Source: Jiangella alba
GTDB lineage: Bacteria; Actinomycetota; Actinomycetes; Jiangellales; Jiangellaceae
Length of the DNA stretch: 64,000 nt
Direction of reading: 5' to 3'
Assembly (NCBI RefSeq): GCF_900106035.1
Contig: NZ_FNUC01000004.1
Location: 1,860,001-1,924,000, forward strand
Below, piece after piece: positions 8,312-16,112 of this stretch. The stretch's first letter is position 1, and each line of letters begins with the position of its first letter. The notes beneath the pieces were generated by a model. It was not told where the DNA came from, made no database searches, and saw only the letters and a list, made by a program, of their open reading frames with translations. The position numbers and the translations under genes are program-made.

Positions 8312-8475
8312 CCCGAGGCCGCCTGCCCTCGGCGGCGGCGCGGCGTTGGCGCCGATGCCGACAACCGTTCCGGTCGGGTGACGCGGGTGCCAAGAGTTGG
8401 CGCTGGTGTCACCTGGTCCGATGGAGGGTGCGACGATCCGCGCCACGGGCCGGCGGCCGGCTCGTTCCGACGACG

Positions 8476-9102
8476 TCACGTGCCGAAGGCGCGGAGCAGG
8501 ACGAGCTCGGTCCGCAGGTTGTGCCGGGCCCGGGCCTCCCAGCGGCGTCGGCCGTCGTCGGTGTGGAACAGCGCCGGACGGTCCAGCAGACCGGCCAGCA
8601 CGTCGGCCCGGCCGGCGGCGAAGTCGGCGTCGGACACGTGCGCGTAGTCGGCCCGGACGGCGGACGCGTAGGCCGCGTAGTCGGACGGTGTGCCCGCCAG
8701 CACGGCGAGGTCGGCGTCGCAGAGCACCGCGCCGTTGCCGTCGCCGGGCGCGGGGTCGTGGCCGGCGGTGAGCAGCACCAGCCGCTCGACCTCGTCGACC
8801 TGCGTTACCGGCCGGCCGAGCGACGTCAGCACCTCGCGGGCCAGCCGTGCGCTGGCCGCTTCGTCGTCGCCCGGGCGGCCGTCGTAGACGGCGTCGTGGA
8901 ACCAGGCGGCGAACCGGACGGCGTCGGGGTCGGCCGCGGCGCCGGCGAGCTCGTCGACCGCGGCCAGGACGGCGGCGAGGTGGCCGGTCGCGTGGTAGTG
9001 ACGGTGCGGCTCGCTCCAGCGGGCCAGCAGGGCGGTCCCCGCCTCGGCCGCCGCGGGGGAGTCGCCGGCCAGCGTGGCCCAGCGCCGCTCGAGATCGTCC
9101 AT
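8476..9102 (-). CDS. Predicted HD-superfamily metal-dependent phosphohydrolase
   Basis: 208 aa, COG4339-like. Ligand motifs are visible: HYHATGH in the N-terminal third, then AAWFHDAVYDG (the HD pair) and a later LLTAGHDP and CDADLA. The substrate is unknown; the family is thought to act on nucleotide-like phosphates. The start is taken at ATG 9102, because the reading frame upstream runs into the promoter region of the divergent MFS gene. It is monocistronic. Confidence 0.82.
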   Translation of the reverse strand: MDDLERRWATLAGDSPAAAEAGTALLARWSEPHRHYHATGHLAAVLAAVDELAGAAADPDAVRFAAWFHDAVYDGRPGDDEAASARLAREVLTSLGRPVTQVDEVERLVLLTAGHDPAPGDGNGAVLCDADLAVLAGTPSDYAAYASAVRADYAHVSDADFAAGRADVLAGLLDRPALFHTDDGRRRWEARARHNLRTELVLLRAFGT

Positions 9103-9198
9103 GGATCCATTCTCGTTGTAGAATGTGCGAAGCACAGGGTTCCGTGCGCGACCTGGTGGTGGGGAGGCGCGCCGCCGAAGCGTTCCTCCGGAGTCCCT

Positions 9199-10446
9199 GT
9201 GTCCCCTCTCGCCTCGTACCGCCGGCTGCTCTCGCTGGCCGGCATTGGGTACGTCGTCGTCGCCTTCCTCGGCCGGCTGCCGCTGGCCATGAGCCAGATG
9301 GGCACGCTGCTGCTGGTGTCCGACGCCACCGGCCGGTACGCCGCCGGTGGCCTGGCCGCCGGCGCGCTGGCCGTCGCCAACGCCGTCGGGGCCCCGCTGG
9401 CCGGTGGCATCGCCGACCGCGTCGGGCAGCGGCCGGTCGTGCTGGCCCAGTCGCTGACGGCGGGCGTCGCGCTCGCCGCGCTGGTCGCGGCCGTGCAGTC
9501 CGACGCGAGCATCCCGGTGCTGGTCGGCGCGGCCGCCGTCGCCGGGTTCACCATGCCGCAGGTCGGCCCGCTGGCCCGGGTGCGCTGGCGGCCCATCACG
9601 CACCGCACCGGCGCCGCGCAGCCGCGGCTGGTCGACGCCGCGTTCTCCTACGAGGGCGCCGCCGACGAGGCGTCGTTCGTGCTCGGACCGGCGCTGGTCG
9701 GCCTCGGCGCCGTGGCGCTGAGCCCGAGCGGCGCGCTGCTGGCCGCGGCCGGCCTGCTGGTGGTGTTCGGCTCCTGGTTCGCGTTGCACTCGACCGCCCG
9801 GCTGACGCACGCGCTGCGGGCGTCGGCGGCCGCGCACGGCACGGCGTTCGTCACCGTGGCCTTCCTGACCCTGTGCCTGGCGCAGCTGCTCATCGGCGTG
9901 ATCTTCGGCGCCACCCAGACCGGTACGACGGCGCTGGCCACGGCCGCGGGCACGCCCGGGATGGCCGGCCTGGTGCACTCCCTGCTCGGCGTGGGCAGCG
10001 TGCTGGCCGGGCTGGCGACCGCCGCGCTGCCGGCGCGGTTCGGCTACGACAAGCGGATCCTGGTGTTCGCCACCGGGCTGGTGGTGCTGTCGGCGCCGCT
10101 GCTGCTGGCTGGGTCGCTGGCCGCACTCGTGCCGGTCGTGCTGGTGCTGGGCCTGGCCGTCGCGCCGTACATGATCAGCGTGTTCGCCGCCGCCGAGCGG
10201 ACGGTGCCGGCCGCCCGCGTCGGCGCCGCGATGACGCTGCTGGCCGGCGCCACGGGCATCGGTTACGCCGTCGGGTCCGGCATCGCGGGCCGGCTGGCCG
10301 ACCTCGGCGGGCACCGGCCCGCGTTCGCCGTCACGGTCACCGCCGCGGCGCTCGCGGTGCTGCTGGCCGTCGTCCGGCTGCGCACCCAGCGCCCGGCGGG
10401 GGACGTCACCACTCCCGATGGGCTGGCAGCAGCGTCCCAGGGTTGA
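9199..10446 (+). CDS. MFS transporter
   Basis: 415-aa membrane protein with about 12 hydrophobic helices. The loop GGIADRVGQRPVV between helices 2 and 3 is the MFS signature. GTG at 9199 is preceded by TCCGGAG; the open frame upstream overlaps the HD gene promoter and is not protein-like. The substrate is unknown, perhaps drug efflux. The 3' end overlaps the convergent alkyl-DHAP-synthase-like gene by 41 bp. Confidence 0.85.
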   Translation: MSPLASYRRLLSLAGIGYVVVAFLGRLPLAMSQMGTLLLVSDATGRYAAGGLAAGALAVANAVGAPLAGGIADRVGQRPVVLAQSLTAGVALAALVAAVQSDASIPVLVGAAAVAGFTMPQVGPLARVRWRPITHRTGAAQPRLVDAAFSYEGAADEASFVLGPALVGLGAVALSPSGALLAAAGLLVVFGSWFALHSTARLTHALRASAAAHGTAFVTVAFLTLCLAQLLIGVIFGATQTGTTALATAAGTPGMAGLVHSLLGVGSVLAGLATAALPARFGYDKRILVFATGLVVLSAPLLLAGSLAALVPVVLVLGLAVAPYMISVFAAAERTVPAARVGAAMTLLAGATGIGYAVGSGIAGRLADLGGHRPAFAVTVTAAALAVLLAVVRLRTQRPAGDVTTPDGLAAASQG

Positions 10447-12094
10447 GGTTGCGGCCGGGGTCGACGGCCTCCAGCAGCCCGGCCATGACGTCGACGCCGG
10501 CCGGGGAGATGTCGTCCTCGAGCCAGTGCGCGTGGTCGGTGCCGACGCCGTGGTGGTGCGAGATGGTCGCCTCGTTGTCGATGAACGACTGCTGGATGGC
10601 CTTCTTCACCACCCAGTACTGCTCGATCTGCTCCGCCGCCACGTCGGTGCTGGGCGGGAACGCGAAGGTGAAGTACAGGCACGCGCCGGAGTGGTAGCTG
10701 TGCGACAGGTGGCACATCGCGAAGCCCGTCACGCCCAGCTCGGCGTAGGCCTCGTTGGCCGCCCGGATGGTGTTGGCGTACAGGTTCATCAGCTTCGACC
10801 ACGGCGCCGCGGTCTCGGACACGTCGCCGAGCGCGCCGATGTCGAGCAGGAAGTCGCGGATGTACGGGGTGTCGAACTTCTTCTGGTCGTACAGCGAGCC
10901 CGGGCCCTTGCCCAGTTTGATGCCGCCGTGCTTCTTCACGATCTTGCCGACGATGGCCTTCTCGTGCTTGAGGTGCGACTCGGCGCCCTCGTAGCCGATG
11001 TAGGACAGGCAGGCGGCGGAGAGGTCCCAGCCGCGCCGCTCCAGCACGTTGAACAGGATCGGCCCGGCCTTCGCCGCCAGCCCCTTCGACGGCTTCTGCA
11101 TGGACAGCGAGAACGCGGTCTCGTTGGCGTCGGACACGCGGGTGACCGTCGGCGACGCGTCGGACTCGGAGATCTCGTGCATCGCCGCGACGCCGGCCGC
11201 CCACGTCGGGAACAGGTACGCGATGATCTCGCGGTTCTCCGGCAGCCGGTGCACGTTGACCCACGCCTCGGTGATGATGCCGAGCCGGCCCTCGGAGCCG
11301 AGGATCATCTCGCGCACGCTCGGCCCGGACGACGTGCTGGGCAGCGGCCGCAGCACGATGACCTTGCCCGGCAGCACGACCCGCAGGCCGCGGGTGATGT
11401 CGGCGATGTCGCCGTACTTGTCCGACTGCATGCCCGAGCTGCGGGTGGCGATCCAGCCGCCGAGCGTCGAGTGTTTGAAGCTGTCGGGCTGGTGCCCCAT
11501 GGTCCAGCCGCGGGCGTTGAGCTGGTCCTCGAGATCCGGGCCGAGCGCGCCGGCCTGGATGCGGGCCAGCCCCGCCGCCTCGTCGACCTCCAGCACCCGG
11601 CTCAGCCGGCCGAGGTCGAGCGACACGACGACGCGCTGCTCGTCTGCCTGCGGGGTCAGCGAGCCGGAGATGTTGGAGCCGCCGCCGAACGGGATGACGA
11701 CGCCGTCGGCCGCGACCACGGCGTCGACGACCTGGCGCAGCTGGTCCTCGTCGGCCGGGTAGACCACGACGTCCGGGACGCGCGGGAGATCGCCGGCGCG
11801 GACGCGCACGAGGTCGACCAGCCCCTTGCCGTAGGTGTGCACGACGCGGTTGAGGTCGCCGGTGTCGACGTACTGCTCGCCCACGGCGTCGCGCAGCTTG
11901 GTGCCGAGGTCGTCCTGGAGCTGGGAGGCCGGCACCTCGAGGTCGTCGAACGCGGGCGGCGGCGTGCCGGGCGCGTTGAGGTCGAGGCCGATCTTCTCCA
12001 TGACGAACGGAGCCAGCCTGGGCTTGTCGTCGTGGGTGAAGCTGATGCCCTCGACTCCCCAGCCCCACCACTTCTGGTGCTTGACACCGGTCAC
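10406..12094 (-). CDS. Alkyldihydroxyacetonephosphate synthase-like FAD enzyme
   Basis: 562-aa FAD_binding_4 flavoprotein. The VAO-type FAD motif is PFGGGSNISGS, then SFKHSTLGGWIATRSSGMQSDKY, and near the C-terminus the catalytic-type HHHGVGTDHAHW. These match alkyl-DHAP synthase (AGPS), which swaps the acyl chain of acyl-DHAP for a fatty alcohol to create the ether bond. The N-terminal KHQKWWGWG is also typical of AGPS relatives. The GTG start overlaps the acyltransferase stop by 4 bp. It is the last gene of an operon encoding a fatty acyl reductase, SDR and acyltransferase, the full tool set for ether lipids. Other FAD_binding_4 oxidases are possible but fit less well. Confidence 0.85.
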   Translation of the reverse strand: MTGVKHQKWWGWGVEGISFTHDDKPRLAPFVMEKIGLDLNAPGTPPPAFDDLEVPASQLQDDLGTKLRDAVGEQYVDTGDLNRVVHTYGKGLVDLVRVRAGDLPRVPDVVVYPADEDQLRQVVDAVVAADGVVIPFGGGSNISGSLTPQADEQRVVVSLDLGRLSRVLEVDEAAGLARIQAGALGPDLEDQLNARGWTMGHQPDSFKHSTLGGWIATRSSGMQSDKYGDIADITRGLRVVLPGKVIVLRPLPSTSSGPSVREMILGSEGRLGIITEAWVNVHRLPENREIIAYLFPTWAAGVAAMHEISESDASPTVTRVSDANETAFSLSMQKPSKGLAAKAGPILFNVLERRGWDLSAACLSYIGYEGAESHLKHEKAIVGKIVKKHGGIKLGKGPGSLYDQKKFDTPYIRDFLLDIGALGDVSETAAPWSKLMNLYANTIRAANEAYAELGVTGFAMCHLSHSYHSGACLYFTFAFPPSTDVAAEQIEQYWVVKKAIQQSFIDNEATISHHHGVGTDHAHWLEDDISPAGVDVMAGLLEAVDPGRNLNPGTLLPAHREW

Positions 12095-12861
12095 GACGCC
12101 TCCTCCTTCTGGGCGTGGTCGCTCGCCTGCTCCGCCGGATGCTCCGGCGAGGCGGCGTCGCGCAGCGGTTTCCCCTCGGCGTCGGGGTCGCCGGTGGCGA
12201 CCATGGCCGCCACCTTCGCCTCGAGCCGCTCGGTCAGATCGCGGGTGCGTTCCCCCGCCTCCGGGTGGATCGGCGCGCCGATGACCACCGTCACCGGCGG
12301 CCGGCCCGGCTTCGGCCAGAAGTGCCCGACCGGCATGGCGTCGGAGGTGCCGATGATCGCCACCGGCACGCACGGCACGCCCTGCGCGATGCTCAGCGCG
12401 GCCGCGCCCGGCTTGAACCGCTTGACGCCGCTCTCGGTGTTGCGCCGGGTGCCCTCGGGGAACACGACGACGGGGACGTCCTCGCTCAGCAGCCGGTTGG
12501 CCAGGCCGCGGCCCTTGCCCATGTCGGCGTTGGTGCGGCTCACCGGATAGGTGTTGAAGAACAACGACGTCGCGGCCTTCATCCACCACCAGCGGTAGAA
12601 GTAGTCGGCGGCGGCGTTGACGGCCAAGGTGCGGGTGTAGCGACGTGGCAACTCGGTCACCAGCAGCGGCGCGTCGAGGTGGCTGCTGTGGTTGGCGACG
12701 ACGATGAACGGGGCGTCGAGGTCGTCGAGGTTCTCGGCCCCGAGCACCGACACCTTCGTCGTCAGGTGCACGACGGGCCGCAGGAGCACGCGCTGCGCCA
12801 CGAACCGGGCCCAGCGGTGCCAGGCCGCGTGGTACCTCTTCGTACTCGCCAGTTCGCTCAT
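12091..12861 (-). CDS. PlsC-like 1-acylglycerol-3-phosphate acyltransferase
   Basis: 256 aa. The LPLAT motifs are complete: NHSSHLDA (NHx4D catalytic), FFNTYPVSR, FPEGTRR, and PVAIIGTSDAMP. It would transfer an acyl chain to a glycerol-phosphate-type acceptor at the membrane. In this operon it could be the DHAP acyltransferase feeding AGPS, or the sn-2 acyltransferase acting after it. Start and stop both overlap neighbours by 4 bp. The last ~25 residues are acidic and probably disordered. Confidence 0.9.
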   Translation of the reverse strand: MSELASTKRYHAAWHRWARFVAQRVLLRPVVHLTTKVSVLGAENLDDLDAPFIVVANHSSHLDAPLLVTELPRRYTRTLAVNAAADYFYRWWWMKAATSLFFNTYPVSRTNADMGKGRGLANRLLSEDVPVVVFPEGTRRNTESGVKRFKPGAAALSIAQGVPCVPVAIIGTSDAMPVGHFWPKPGRPPVTVVIGAPIHPEAGERTRDLTERLEAKVAAMVATGDPDAEGKPLRDAASPEHPAEQASDHAQKEEAS

Positions 12862-13643
12862 CGTCGTCCGCTCAGCAGTCGCGCCGTGACCTTGCGCACC
12901 GCCGCCCGGGGGGCGTGTTCGGCCAGCAAGGCCAGGACCTTGAACCGTGCTGACGGTACCGAACGGACCCGCCTCTTCTCGACATCGGCCAGGCAATCGG
13001 CCACGACGCGGTCGGCGTCGAGCCACAGCGACGACGGGATCGAGCCGGTGCGGATGCCGGCCCGGTCGTGGAACTCGGTGCGCACCCAGCCCGGCAGCAG
13101 CGCCGTGACCTGCACACCCGTGCCGGCCAGCTCCAGTGACAGGCTCTCGGAGTAGATGCGGACGAACGACTTGATCGCCGCGTAGCCGCCCTGCGGGTTG
13201 AAGCCGGCCACCGACGACACGTTGACGATGACGCCGTGGCCGCGATCACGCATGGTGCGGGCGGCGGCCGCGCCGAGCACCACGACCGCGGTGATCATGA
13301 GGTCGATGGCGTGCTCGTGCTCGCGGGTGTCGTCGGTGGCGAGCTTGGCGTGCACGCCCTTGCCGGCGTTGTTGACGAACACCTCGACCGGAGCGCCGGC
13401 GTCGGTGAGCCGGGCGACGACGGCGTCGACCTGCGCGCGGTCGGCGAGGTCGGCCGGCAGCACCTCGACGTCGACGTCGTAGCGGCGGCGCAGCTCGTCG
13501 GCGGTGCTCTTCAGCCGGTCCTCGTCGCGGGCCACCAGGACGAGGTCGCAGCCGCGTGCCGCCAGGGCCCGGGCGAACGCGAGGCCGATGCCGGACGTCC
13601 CGCCGGTGACCAGGGCCCGGCCGGTGAGCAGCGGCGCGGTCAT
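12858..13643 (-). CDS. SDR reductase, candidate acyl/alkyl-DHAP reductase
   Basis: 261-aa classical SDR: TGGTSGIG nucleotide motif, NNAGKG, a Ser in VNVSSVAGF, then GYAAIKSF as the Tyr-x3-Lys pair. The C-terminal third is hydrophobic, as in membrane-associated DHRS7-like reductases. In the operon context the natural role is NADPH reduction of 1-alkyl- or acyl-DHAP to the glycerol-3-phosphate form, as PexRAP/DHRS7B does in animals. That role is inferred from neighbours, not from sequence alone. ATGA overlaps at both ends. Confidence 0.85.
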   Translation of the reverse strand: MTAPLLTGRALVTGGTSGIGLAFARALAARGCDLVLVARDEDRLKSTADELRRRYDVDVEVLPADLADRAQVDAVVARLTDAGAPVEVFVNNAGKGVHAKLATDDTREHEHAIDLMITAVVVLGAAAARTMRDRGHGVIVNVSSVAGFNPQGGYAAIKSFVRIYSESLSLELAGTGVQVTALLPGWVRTEFHDRAGIRTGSIPSSLWLDADRVVADCLADVEKRRVRSVPSARFKVLALLAEHAPRAAVRKVTARLLSGRR

Positions 13644-15934
13644 GCCCGTCGTGCTCCCCGCACGCTGCGCACGACCGGCGACAGCCGGCCCTCGGCGGTG
13701 GTGGTCCAGGTGTGCACCGGCCAGCGCTTGGACTTGGCGTACCGGTACAGGCTGGCGTCGGGGTTGACGGCGTTCGGGTGGCCGACGACCTCCAGCCAGG
13801 AGCGGTCGGCGTAGCTGTCGCCGTAGGCGTACGAGCCGGTGAGGTCGAGCCCCTCGGACCGCGCGTACCGGCGCAGCCAGGCCGCCCGAGCTTCGCCGAC
13901 CAGAGGCGGCGTGGCCAGGTGCCCCGTCCAGCGGCCGGACTCGTCGGACTCCATCTTGCCGGCCACCATGACGTCGAACAGCGGCGCCAGCGGCTCGACG
14001 AACACGTCGATCTCGCCGGTCAGCAGGACGGTGCGGTGCCCGGCAGCACGGTGCGCCTTGATGCGCTCGAGCGCCTGCTCGAACAGGCCGCGGTGCAGCG
14101 ACACCGTCACCTCGTCGGCGATGACCTTGCGCAGCTCGTTCTCGTTGACGCCCTCGTAGCGGCGCATGAACGTGCGGATGAAGTCGCCGCGGTCGCGCCG
14201 CTCGGCCTGCAGGTAGCGCGGGCCCAGCGCGACCAGGTTGCTCAGCACGACCGGCCACCGCGACAGCGGCTTGGCGGCCAGCTCGATCCACACGTAGTGC
14301 TCGACCAGCGTGGCCGCGGCGACCGTCTTCTGCAGGTCGAAGACGGCGACGACGTCGGTGCGCCGAGGCAGCTCGAGCGGCGCCGGGCCGGAGGCCGAGC
14401 CGTCGCCGCCGCTGCCGCGGGTGAGACCGGGCACGCCGGGGATGTGGATCTTCTGCAGGTAGTGCGCCCAGTCGATCTCGGTGACGTCGAAGCCGTGCTC
14501 GGCCTTGCGGTCGTCGGGCAGCGACGCGTGCAGCTCGCGCAGGCGGGCGTCGTCGAAGATGACCTCGGTCTCGGTGTACGGCTGGTACAGCGAGGTGAAC
14601 TTGCGCAGGGTGTCGAGGTCGCGGCGGGCGCGGTAGATGGTGGAGATCCACTTGCGCGACCGCTCGCTCGGCGGCAGGCGGTCGACGGCCTTGTCGGCGA
14701 GGTCGACGACCCGCTCGCGGCGGCGCAGCGCCCGCTCGACCACGCCGCGGTGCGGGAACGACCACGACGGGACCGCGACGTGCCCCTTGGCGTCCTGCAG
14801 CGGGTTGGCCTCGAAGTACTCATGCACCAGCCGCAGCAGCCGCCCGAACGGCAGCGGGTTGGTGATGCCGGAGCTGACCTGGAAGTACTGCGCCTCGCCG
14901 GCCGGTGGCGGCGCGGCGGCCGCGGCCAGCGCGGCGTTGACGACGAAGTCGACCGGGATGACGTCGAGCACGGTGTCGGCCAGCGCCGGGAACTCGGGCA
15001 GCAGGCCGCGTCCGTACGCCGCGATGAGCGGGTCGGCGACCTTGAAGCCGTCGATCCAGCCGGGGAACGGGTGCTTGAGCGACGACTCGATGATGGTCGG
15101 CCGGACGACGGTCAGCCGGTGGCCGGCGCCGGCCCAGAGGTCCTCGGCGACCCGTTCGCCCAGTGCCTTGGTGAAGGTGTAGACGTCGGGCCAGCCCAGG
15201 CTCTGCGCCCGGGTGCGGCCGGCCTCGACCAGCTCGTCGCGGACCCACTCCTGGCGGGCCTGCTCGGCGGCGTCGGTGACGACGCGCGCGCCGGCCCGGC
15301 CGTGGTCGGCCTGCGCCTGCGTGAGCAGCCGCTGCAGCAGCCGCGGGTTGCGCGACAGCCGCTCGACGTCGGGGCGGGCGGCCTGGGCGTAGGCGAGCTC
15401 GGCGACGCGGTCGACCTCGTGTTCGAGGCTGCGCTCCTCGGCGATGCCCTTGCGCAGCCCGGCGACGTAGCCGGTGGAGACGTGGACGACGTGCGGGTCG
15501 GTGCCGCCCGCGAGCAGCGCGCGGTACAGCGACTCGGGACCGGACACGTTGGAGTCGAACGCCTCGTCGATGGGCAGGTCGAAGGAGACCGTCGACGCGG
15601 AGTGGATGACGACGTCGACGTCGGCGGGCAGCGGCGGCAGGGCGCCGAGGTCGCCTTCGAGGACGGTGACCCGCGCGCGGTACTGCCGCTCGGCCTCGTC
15701 CTCGCCGACGGCCTTGCGCCACGTGCCGAAGACGGGTTTGCGGAACAGCCGGTCGATGCGGTCCTGTGCGCTGAGCGCGCCGCGTGGCCGGACGATGAGG
15801 CTGACCCGGGTGTCGGGGTAGCTGGACAGCAGCTTCTCGAGCAGAGCCTGTCCGACGAACCCGGTCGCGCCGGTGAGGAGAACGTGTGCGCCGTGCAAGA
15901 TCGAGGTTCCTCCGCTGGCCGTGTCGGCGCTCAC
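13640..15934 (-). CDS. Fatty acyl-CoA reductase fused to HAD-IB domain
   Basis: 764 aa. Residues ~10-360 form an extended SDR of the fatty-acyl reductase/thioester-reductase type (LLTGATGFVG, VIHSASTVSFD, YTFTKALGE). A FAR-C-like region follows to ~480, then a linker. Residues ~525-740 are a HAD-IB domain: motif I is FDLQKTV with nucleophile Asp533, motif II is VLLTGE, and the motif IV region is YGDSYADRSWLE. The second Asp of motif I is Gln535, so normal phosphatase chemistry is doubtful. The expected product is a fatty alcohol, the substrate of the AGPS-like enzyme downstream. GTG at 15934 overlaps the stop of a 19-codon leader ORF. Confidence 0.85.
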   Translation of the reverse strand: MSADTASGGTSILHGAHVLLTGATGFVGQALLEKLLSSYPDTRVSLIVRPRGALSAQDRIDRLFRKPVFGTWRKAVGEDEAERQYRARVTVLEGDLGALPPLPADVDVVIHSASTVSFDLPIDEAFDSNVSGPESLYRALLAGGTDPHVVHVSTGYVAGLRKGIAEERSLEHEVDRVAELAYAQAARPDVERLSRNPRLLQRLLTQAQADHGRAGARVVTDAAEQARQEWVRDELVEAGRTRAQSLGWPDVYTFTKALGERVAEDLWAGAGHRLTVVRPTIIESSLKHPFPGWIDGFKVADPLIAAYGRGLLPEFPALADTVLDVIPVDFVVNAALAAAAAPPPAGEAQYFQVSSGITNPLPFGRLLRLVHEYFEANPLQDAKGHVAVPSWSFPHRGVVERALRRRERVVDLADKAVDRLPPSERSRKWISTIYRARRDLDTLRKFTSLYQPYTETEVIFDDARLRELHASLPDDRKAEHGFDVTEIDWAHYLQKIHIPGVPGLTRGSGGDGSASGPAPLELPRRTDVVAVFDLQKTVAAATLVEHYVWIELAAKPLSRWPVVLSNLVALGPRYLQAERRDRGDFIRTFMRRYEGVNENELRKVIADEVTVSLHRGLFEQALERIKAHRAAGHRTVLLTGEIDVFVEPLAPLFDVMVAGKMESDESGRWTGHLATPPLVGEARAAWLRRYARSEGLDLTGSYAYGDSYADRSWLEVVGHPNAVNPDASLYRYAKSKRWPVHTWTTTAEGRLSPVVRSVRGARRA

Positions 15935-15990
15935 CGGCGGATTCCCGAGGCACCGCGTCCGGCCTGTGCCAGGTCGAAGTCAGATGCCAT
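15931..15990 (-). CDS. 19-aa leader ORF coupled to the ether-lipid operon
   Basis: ATG at 15990 has a strong GGGGAGG Shine-Dalgarno 5 bp upstream and encodes MASDFDLAQAGRGASGIRR. Its TGA overlaps the GTG start of the reductase (GTGA). The reductase itself has only a weak Shine-Dalgarno, so ribosomes probably reach it by finishing this ORF. The peptide has no runs of rare or single amino acids that would suggest classical attenuation. It may serve only for coupling, or it may be an unrecognised small protein. About 120 bp of promoter region lies between it and the end of helR. Confidence 0.5.
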   Translation of the reverse strand: MASDFDLAQAGRGASGIRR

Positions 15991-16112
15991 GCGCCCTCCC
16001 CAGGCAGGTGCCGCCGCTCGGTCGAGCGATGTTTCGGGGGGTGCCGATGACCCCATACGCCGTGCAGACAATACACAGAATGTAGCCCTTGGCGGGCATC
16101 GCCATCGTATCG

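Noticed and set aside
8089-9198. N-terminal extension of the MFS gene
   Set aside because: The open frame upstream of 9199 is antisense to the HD gene and is not membrane-like; GTG 9199 has a Shine-Dalgarno.
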